The translations under genes and the position numbers were made by a program. Below the pieces are notes generated by a model that searched no databases, was not told the DNA's origin, and worked only from the letters and a program-made list of their open reading frames with translations. From the NCBI GenBank assembly GCA_030039095.1, contig JASHQP010000112.1:1-7018 (forward strand): DNA of 7,018 bases, in the 5' to 3' direction. Numbering within the stretch: position 1 is the stretch's first letter; every line of letters starts with the position of its first letter. Shown here piece after piece: positions 1 through 3,651 of this stretch. The DNA comes from Streptosporangiaceae bacterium (GTDB lineage: Bacteria; Actinomycetota; Actinomycetes; Streptosporangiales; Streptosporangiaceae).

Positions 1-2
1 GC

Positions 3-425
3 GCGACCGGCGTGGCCCAGGCGGCGCTGGACGCCGCGGTCGGGTGGGCGCGCGAGCGGCGCCAGTTCGGCCGGCCGATCGCCGACTTCCAGGGCGTGTC
101 GTTCATGCTCGCGGACATGGCCACCGCGGTCGAGGCGGCGCGTGCCCTCTACCTCTCGGCCGCCCGCCGCAAGGACCAGGGCCTGTCGTACGGACCGCAG
201 GCCGCCATGGCCAAACTGTTCGCGAGCGACGCCGCGATGCGGGTCACCACCGATGCGGTGCAGGTGCTCGGCGGTTACGGCTACGTCGAGGACTTCCCTG
301 CCGCGCGGCTGATGCGCGAGGCCAAGGTGCTGCAGATCGTCGAGGGGACAAACCAGATCCAGCGCGTGGTGATCGGCAGGTCGCTGACCCGTCAGGCCGG
401 CGCCGACGGCTCGCCGCGCGCGTAG
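3..425 (+). CDS. Acyl-CoA dehydrogenase, C-terminal part (5' end outside window)
   Basis: This is the last 140 residues of an FAD-dependent acyl-CoA dehydrogenase, the enzyme family that introduces the alpha,beta double bond in acyl-CoA oxidation and passes electrons to ETF. The frame is open to the left edge, so the gene is cut by the window; the GTG at 12 lies inside a conserved helix (ATGVAQAALD) and is not the start. Visible family hallmarks are ERRQFGRPI, the ADMAT helix, AMAKLFASDAA, QVLGGYGYVEDFPAARLMREAK and the closing VEGTNQIQR segment. The Glu of VEGT (codon 342-344) is at the position of the catalytic base of medium-chain dehydrogenase. The protein ends about 25 residues after that motif, the normal place. 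It converges on the ABC ATPase gene with only 19 bp between stop codons. Substrate chain length cannot be told from this part. Confidence 0.93.
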   Translation, partial: ATGVAQAALDAAVGWARERRQFGRPIADFQGVSFMLADMATAVEAARALYLSAARRKDQGLSYGPQAAMAKLFASDAAMRVTTDAVQVLGGYGYVEDFPAARLMREAKVLQIVEGTNQIQRVVIGRSLTRQAGADGSPRA

Positions 426-438
426 GGGCCGCAGGCCC
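426..438. terminator. Small GC hairpin between convergent genes
   Basis: GGGCC (426-430) and GGCCC (434-438) pair around the 3-base loop GCA. The hairpin fills most of the 19-bp gap between the acyl-CoA dehydrogenase stop (425) and the ABC ATPase stop (445, opposite strand). There is no T-tract on either side, so it would be an atypical or helper terminator at best. A role on both strands is inferred from position only. Confidence 0.3.
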
Positions 439-444
439 TCGCGG

Positions 445-1647
445 TCAGGACCCTGCCTGCGGGTGGCCGATCGACAGCCCGCTGTCCGCGTCGAAAAACT
501 GCAGGTTGGATGTGTCGACCGCGAGCTCGATGGGCTGGCCGCTCCGCACCTTGCTGCGGGCGGCGACCCGGGCGGTCCACAGCGACCGGCCGCCGTCCAG
601 CGGGATGGCCTCGTCTTCCCCACTGCCCGCAGCCGCGTCGGCGATGCCCGAGTGCTGGACCTGGGGGGCGTCGACGGTGAACAGGACGTGGATCTCGCTG
701 CCCAGATCCTCGGTCACCCCCGCCGTCACCGGCATCCGCGACCATCCGGCGTCGGCCAGGGCGGCATCCTCGAAGTCGGACGGCCTGACGCCGAGGATGA
801 CATCCCGCCCGAAGTAGCCGTCCAGGCCGGGCCTCGCGGTGAGCAGATCGTCGGGCACGCCCAGCCGGTGGTCGGCGAACGTGACCGCGGGCCCGTCATC
901 GCGCACGAGCCGAGCCGTGACGAAGTTCATCGCCGGCGAGCCGATGAAGCCCGCCACGAACAGGTTCACCGGGGCGTTGAACAGCGCCTGCGGCGTGTCG
1001 GCCTGCTGCAGCCTGCCGTCACGCAGTACACAGACGCGCTGCCCGAGCGTCATCGCCTCCACCTGGTCGTGGGTGACGTACACCGTGGTCACGCCGAGCC
1101 GTTCGTGCAGTTGCGACAGGGAGGCCCGCATGGACACGCGCAGCTTGGCATCCAGGTTGGACAGCGGCTCGTCCATCAGGAACGCCTGTGGCTCGCGGAC
1201 GATCGCCCGGCCCATCGCCACCCGCTGGCGCTGGCCGCCGGACAGCGCGGCCGGCTTGCGCTTGAGGTAGTCCTCGAGCCCGAGCATCTTGGCCACCTCG
1301 GTGACCCTGCGCCGGATCTCGTCCTTGGGCGTCTTGCGCTGCTGCAGCCCGAACGCCAGGTTCTGCTCCACGGTCATGTGCGGGTAGAGCGCGTAGTTCT
1401 GGAACACCATCGCGATGTCGCGGTCCTTGGGCGGCAGGTCATTGACGACCCGGCCGCCAATGGAGATGGTCCCGGACGTGATCTCGTCCAGCCCGGCGAT
1501 CGACCGCAGCGCGGTCGACTTGCCGCATCCGGACGGCCCGACGAGCACCATGAACTCACCGTTGGCAATCTCCAGGCTGAGCCCGTCGACGGCCTTGACC
1601 CCGCCGGGGTAGACCTTGTCCACCTGGTCAAGAACGATCTGCGCCAT
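445..1647 (-). CDS. ugpC: Sugar ABC transporter ATP-binding protein, MsiK/UgpC type
   Basis: This 400-residue cytoplasmic ATPase would power a carbohydrate (CUT1) importer. All nucleotide-binding motifs are intact: Walker A GPSGCGKST (37-45), Q-loop Gln83 in VFQNYALYPHMT, signature LSGGQRQR (135-142), Walker B FLMDE (156-160), D-loop SNLD (163-166) and the switch His193 in VTHDQVEAM. The segment LFVAGFIGSPAMNF (229-242) opens the MalK-like regulatory OB/TOBE region, with LGVRPSDF at 285-292. A Gly/Ala/acidic stretch at about 328-355 looks like a loop insertion in the last OB fold. The ATG at 1647 is supported by a GGAG seven bases upstream (1655-1658). No permease or solute-binding gene is adjacent: its neighbours are a convergent acyl-CoA dehydrogenase and a divergent Lrp-type regulator. 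This fits MsiK-like ATPases that serve several importers; UgpC is the usual annotation name, and glycerol-3-phosphate specificity is not implied. Confidence 0.95.
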   Translation of the reverse strand: MAQIVLDQVDKVYPGGVKAVDGLSLEIANGEFMVLVGPSGCGKSTALRSIAGLDEITSGTISIGGRVVNDLPPKDRDIAMVFQNYALYPHMTVEQNLAFGLQQRKTPKDEIRRRVTEVAKMLGLEDYLKRKPAALSGGQRQRVAMGRAIVREPQAFLMDEPLSNLDAKLRVSMRASLSQLHERLGVTTVYVTHDQVEAMTLGQRVCVLRDGRLQQADTPQALFNAPVNLFVAGFIGSPAMNFVTARLVRDDGPAVTFADHRLGVPDDLLTARPGLDGYFGRDVILGVRPSDFEDAALADAGWSRMPVTAGVTEDLGSEIHVLFTVDAPQVQHSGIADAAAGSGEDEAIPLDGGRSLWTARVAARSKVRSGQPIELAVDTSNLQFFDADSGLSIGHPQAGS

Positions 1648-1654
1648 TGCGCTG

Positions 1655-1658
1655 CTCC
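1655..1658 (-). promoter_or_regulatory. Ribosome binding site of the ABC ATPase gene
   Basis: On the minus strand GGAG is followed by seven bases (CAGCGCA) and then the ATG at 1647. The good spacing fixes this ATG as the start. Confidence 0.65.
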
Positions 1659-1719
1659 GTTCCCTTCGCTGCCTGCAAGCCCACTCCGCGGCCCGTGTCT
1701 GCCGGAGCGTATCCCGGCT

Positions 1720-1786
1720 GTTATCTGGATGTTAAGGTCCGCGGTGCTGGTGTTACGAGAGCGTAAACAGCGATATCTGGCCGTTA
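1720..1786. repeat. Paired 15-base direct repeat, candidate operator
   Basis: GTTATCTGGATGTTA (1720-1734) and GATATCTGGCCGTTA (1772-1786) match at 12 of 15 positions. Their starts are 52 bp apart, close to five helical turns. A variant of the first nine bases, GTTACCTGG, recurs at 1783-1791. Repeats in phase within a divergent promoter region suggest cooperative binding by a regulator. The divergent Lrp-type protein is the nearest candidate, but that link is inference. Confidence 0.4.
1751..1769. promoter_or_regulatory. Inverted repeat TGTTACG-AGAG-CGTAAACA, candidate operator
   Basis: TTACG (1753-1757) and CGTAA (1762-1766) are perfect arms around AGAG. The symmetry extends to TGTTACG / CGTAAACA if one extra A is allowed in the right arm. 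It sits between the two 15-base blocks at 1720 and 1772, upstream of both divergent genes. The binding protein is unknown; the dyad looks like a dimeric HTH repressor site. Confidence 0.4.
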
Positions 1787-1871
1787 CCTGGAATGAGAGA
1801 AACGCCGCCCAGGCAAGTGCTTGGTTTGGTGTGGCATCTGAGAACGGCGGGGACGCACACGCTGAGCCATC

Positions 1872-1906
1872 GGGGGATTCGGGGGATTCGGGGGATGGCG
1901 GGGGGG
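1872..1906 (+). other. Four-tract G-quadruplex motif with 9-bp tandem repeat
   Basis: G tracts at 1872-1876, 1881-1885, 1890-1894 and 1900-1906 (5, 5, 5 and 7 Gs) are separated by loops ATTC, ATTC and ATGGC. This satisfies the classical G4 pattern with long tracts and short loops. The first two units are exact copies of GGGGGATTC and the third is a variant. The G-rich strand is the coding strand of the downstream Lrp-type gene, about 70 bp before its start. Confidence 0.6.
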
Positions 1907-1963
1907 AGCCCCCCGCGGGTGCGGGTTTCGGGGGGATGGCGGGGGGCGGAGCCCCCCGCCGGT
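1891..1963. repeat. Two near-identical GC hairpins in direct repeat upstream of the Lrp-type gene
   Basis: Copy A (1891-1920) and copy B (1932-1963) both begin GGGGATGGC, run through a G tract, AG and six Cs, and end in GC-rich sequence. Their starts are 41 bp apart. Copy A folds as an 8-bp stem (1898-1905 with 1909-1916, loop GAG). Copy B folds as a 9-bp stem (1938-1946 with 1952-1960, loop CGGAG). Copy B ends 14 bases before the GTG start, so it would overlap a -35 region if the gene is leaderless. Sequences of this general type recur between genes in high-GC actinobacteria. Confidence 0.6.
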
Positions 1964-1968
1964 ACCGT
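1963..1968 (+). promoter_or_regulatory. Candidate -10 element for leaderless transcription
   Basis: TACCGT fits the actinobacterial TANNNT -10 pattern and lies six bases before the GTG at 1975. That is where a transcript starting on the G of GTG would place it. There is no Shine-Dalgarno sequence between the hairpin and the GTG. Together these suggest leaderless mRNA; no -35 hexamer is recognisable. Confidence 0.35.
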
Positions 1969-1974
1969 ATCGGG

Positions 1975-2415
1975 GTGGAGGAGATCAACCGGACCATCAT
2001 CTCGCTGCTCGCGCGCGACGGCAGGATGAGCTTTACCGAGCTCGCCAAGCGCACGGGGCTCTCGGTATCCGCCGCGCAGCAGCGGGTACGCCGGCTGGAG
2101 CGGCGCGGCGTGATCAAGGGGTACGCGGCGATTGTCGATCCGGAAGACGCCGGGCTGCCGCTGACCGCGTTCGTCTCGATCAAGCCGTTCGATCCCGCCG
2201 CTCCGGACGACGCGCCGGAGCGGCTGGCGCACCTGGCCGCGATCGAGGCCTGTCACAGCGTCGCGGGGGAGGAGAATTACATACTCAAGGTCCGGGTGGC
2301 GACCCCGGCCGAACTCGAGAACCTGCTTCAGGAGATCCGGACGGCCGCCAGCGTGTCCACTCGCACCACCGTGGTGCTGAGCACCCCGTACGAGAACCGT
2401 CCTCCGCTCATCTGA
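1975..2415 (+). CDS. Lrp/AsnC family transcriptional regulator
   Basis: This 146-residue DNA-binding regulator has the standard Lrp/AsnC layout. An N-terminal winged helix-turn-helix (about 2-50) contains INRTIISLLARDGRMSFTEL and GLSVSAAQQRVRRLERRGVIKGY. The ligand-binding/oligomerising RAM domain (about 60-140) contains AGLPLTAFVSIKP, VAGEENYILKV (the usual G-D-Y-D turn altered to GEEN) and TRTTVVLSTPYENRP. These proteins usually sense amino acids or related small molecules as octamers. GTG 1975 is chosen because homologues begin at the VEEINR helix and the total length is then typical. An in-frame ATG at 1936 would add a low-complexity tail encoded by the hairpin. The frame is also open far upstream, but there it runs antisense to the ABC ATPase. 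It is divergent from that ATPase and convergent with the AMP-binding-like gene. Autoregulation is likely by family habit; the effector is unknown. Confidence 0.88.
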   Translation: MEEINRTIISLLARDGRMSFTELAKRTGLSVSAAQQRVRRLERRGVIKGYAAIVDPEDAGLPLTAFVSIKPFDPAAPDDAPERLAHLAAIEACHSVAGEENYILKVRVATPAELENLLQEIRTAASVSTRTTVVLSTPYENRPPLI

Positions 2416-2420
2416 CCTCG

Positions 2421-2437
2421 CGGCCGGTGGCCGGCCG
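2421..2437. terminator. Perfect GC hairpin between convergent genes, probable two-way terminator
   Basis: CGGCCGG (2421-2427) pairs perfectly with CCGGCCG (2431-2437) around TGG. It occupies most of the 22 bp between the Lrp-type stop (2415) and the stop of the opposing gene (2438). There is no T-tract, as is common for actinobacterial terminators. Confidence 0.5.
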
Positions 2438-3271
2438 TTATGACGCTACGGCGAACACCCGCAGCCGCTCACCAGCGCCGACGGCCACGCTGCCCGCCGC
2501 GATCATGGCCGTGCCCTGGTAGACGTCGGCGGCCGTGAACAGCTCGTCAGCGCTCGCGGCTACCACGGTCGCGCCGCACAGCAGGGCGTGGTCGAGCAGC
2601 GCGGTGTAGGACCGGCCGTCGCCGACCGGCGGAGCGGCCAGGACGACGTCTTTCTCGCAGACCCTGGCCTCGATCTCCAGCCGGCGGAGCAGGCCAGACA
2701 TGTCGTGATGGCTCACCGGCGCCGGCGTGAGCATTCCCTCCGGGTTGCGCGCATACGGCAGCAGCGCCGGGTCCTGCGCCCGGCCCGCGGCCGGCTGCAG
2801 GGTTCCCATCCCGAGCAGGGCCCGGAACTGGATCGTGCCCGGCGCGTCGCCAAACGAGATCACCTGCCGGACCCACGACCGGTCAGCGGCGGCGAGGGCG
2901 GAGCTGGCCAGCGGCGGCGCGGTCACCAGCATCCGGGCTCCGCAGTCGGCGAGCTGGCCGGCGATCTCTGGCACGGTCAGCCCGGTGGCGACCGGCGTGG
3001 GCACGCCCCCTGCGGCACGGATGGCGTGCGCCGCGAGCACGTAGCAAGCCGCGTCGGGGACGTAGACCCCGATGACGTCCCTGGGCTGCAGCCCGCGCCA
3101 CGCGAGGCCAGCCGCGGCCGCCTGCACCGTCCCCGCAAGCTCGGCGTAGCCACAGGCCGGGTCCGCCGGGCCGCCGACCAGGGCCCGGTGATCTTCGCGC
3201 AGCGGTGCCAGAGCGAGCAACCGCTGCGTCACCGTGACCTCTCCGAGCGGCGCCTCACTGGCCGTCGTCAT
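2438..3271 (-). CDS. Truncated, degenerate AMP-dependent synthetase/ligase-like protein (N-terminal half only)
   Basis: This 277-residue protein follows the N-terminal subdomain of acyl-CoA synthetases and 4-coumarate-CoA ligases, which are about 500-550 residues. GYAELAGTVQAAAAGLAWRGLQPRDVIGVYVPDAA (41-75) and the AGGVPTPVATGLTVPEIAGQLADCGARMLVT region (87-117) are typical. LLPYARNPEGMLTPAPVSHHDM (170-191) aligns with the ATP-binding P-loop, normally LPYSSGTTGxPKGVxLTHxN. The Ser/Thr/Gly residues and the invariant Lys are lost, although flanking LPY and the H-x-x region survive. The protein stops at TAA soon after VYQGTAMIAAGS, so the second half (YGxTE motif, adenylate-binding Asp, hinge and catalytic Lys domain) is absent. 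ATP-driven ligation is therefore unlikely. ATG 3271 is preferred over an in-frame TTG at 3298 because a GGAGGT lies nine bases before it. The intact frame and strong RBS argue for expression; a decaying remnant or a binding-only protein are both possible. Confidence 0.75.
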   Translation of the reverse strand: MTTASEAPLGEVTVTQRLLALAPLREDHRALVGGPADPACGYAELAGTVQAAAAGLAWRGLQPRDVIGVYVPDAACYVLAAHAIRAAGGVPTPVATGLTVPEIAGQLADCGARMLVTAPPLASSALAAADRSWVRQVISFGDAPGTIQFRALLGMGTLQPAAGRAQDPALLPYARNPEGMLTPAPVSHHDMSGLLRRLEIEARVCEKDVVLAAPPVGDGRSYTALLDHALLCGATVVAASADELFTAADVYQGTAMIAAGSVAVGAGERLRVFAVAS

Positions 3272-3280
3272 GAGCTGGGA

Positions 3281-3286
3281 ACCTCC
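3281..3286 (-). promoter_or_regulatory. Strong ribosome binding site deciding the start of the AMP-binding-like gene
   Basis: GGAGGT on the minus strand is followed by nine bases and the ATG at 3271. A longer reading from TTG 3298 would translate through this site, so the shorter start is favoured. Confidence 0.75.
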
Positions 3287-3423
3287 AGGTGCGGACAAGG
3301 CTCAGCCCCCCGTTGGCTCGAGGTTACGGCTCGGTAGCCCGGTACCGCATCGTCAGGACTATGTAGTCGGATATGTAGCCTCCGCCGGCCCGGCGCCCGT
3401 ACGGGCCGACGGTGCGAGCGCTT

Positions 3424-3451
3424 GCGGGCCCCGGCAGATGCCCGGGCCCGC
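3424..3451. terminator. Long GC hairpin downstream of the LuxR-type gene
   Basis: GCGGGCCC (3424-3431) pairs with GGGCCCGC (3444-3451). After one C-C mismatch, GGC (3433-3435) pairs with GCC (3440-3442) around AGAT. It lies about 200 bp past the LuxR-type stop and about 150 bp before the next gene on the same strand. It could be a terminator or a structured leader. There is no T-tract. Confidence 0.4.
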
Positions 3452-3556
3452 CTGCGAGAGCCTGGCCAAGGCCGGACATCCCCCTCCTGATGGCCGGAGT
3501 GAGTCCAGAGCCCCGCGTTAGCGCTCTGGTCATCACGGTAGGCACCCCGGTGCAAT

Positions 3557-3590
3557 TGCACATGCCCAGAATTGGCCATCTGGATGTGCA
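3557..3590. terminator. Two-part stem-loop just past the LuxR-type gene
   Basis: TGCACAT (3557-3563) pairs with ATGTGCA (3584-3590). After a 2-base bulge, CCAGA (3566-3570) pairs with TCTGG (3579-3583) around an 8-base loop. It begins about 60 bp after the LuxR-type stop, a plausible terminator position. It overlaps the palindrome at 3550-3561, which could instead make it part of an operator cluster. Confidence 0.35.
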
Positions 3591-3634
3591 TTCCGCGGCC
3601 CCGCCGGATGTGTACGCCGGGCGGCAGATATGTA
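3582..3634 (+). repeat. Three spaced copies of a [AG]GATRTGYA motif
   Basis: GGATGTGCA (3582-3590), GGATGTGTA (3606-3614) and AGATATGTA (3626-3634) have starts 24 and 20 bp apart, roughly two helical turns. A fourth copy, GGATATGTA, lies alone at 3369-3377, directly after the GACTA-TG-TAGTC dyad and about 100 bp upstream of the AMP-binding-like start. The pattern suggests binding sites for one protein; which one is unknown. Confidence 0.35.
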
Positions 3635-3651
3635 CGAACGCAGGCCTGCGG

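Larger units (their letters stand above)
1648..1974. promoter_or_regulatory. Divergent control region between ABC ATPase and Lrp-type genes
   Basis: This 327-bp gap carries the promoters of both flanking genes. Its ATPase-proximal half (about 1710-1830) is noticeably richer in A/T than the surroundings and holds operator-like repeats: a repeated 15-base block at 1720-1734 and 1772-1786, an inverted repeat at 1751-1769 and an imperfect palindrome at 1809-1824. The Lrp-proximal half (1871-1963) is extremely G-rich and contains a four-tract G4 motif and two hairpins. I could not identify a convincing -35/-10 pair for the ATPase gene by eye. I see no small gene that fits the region. Confidence 0.6.
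3272..3651. other. 380-bp non-coding region dense in palindromes and short repeats
   Basis: No believable gene lies here. The frames open across it give Arg/Pro/Ser-rich translations without domain character. Besides the features listed separately, it holds perfect 12-bp palindromes at 3395-3406 (GCCCGTACGGGC), 3550-3561 (GTGCAATTGCAC) and 3639-3650 (CGCAGGCCTGCG). It also holds an inverted repeat GACTA-TG-TAGTC at 3357-3368 and a hairpin with CCAGAGC (3505-3511) facing GCTCTGG (3523-3529). Both flanking genes are on the minus strand, so it would contain the end of the LuxR-type transcript and the promoter of the AMP-binding-like gene. Those roles are inferred from position. Confidence 0.6.

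Noticed and set aside
463..1974. Open frame running upstream from the Lrp-type gene, giving a possible 650-residue protein
   Set aside because: Most of it is antisense to the well-supported ABC ATPase gene. The translation is Arg/Gly/His-rich without domains, and Lrp proteins begin at the VEEINR helix. It is a high-GC shadow frame.
3272..3298. TTG start at 3298 for the AMP-binding-like gene
   Set aside because: It would translate through the GGAGGT that is ideally placed for ATG 3271, and the added residues (SAPGGSQL) have no family support.
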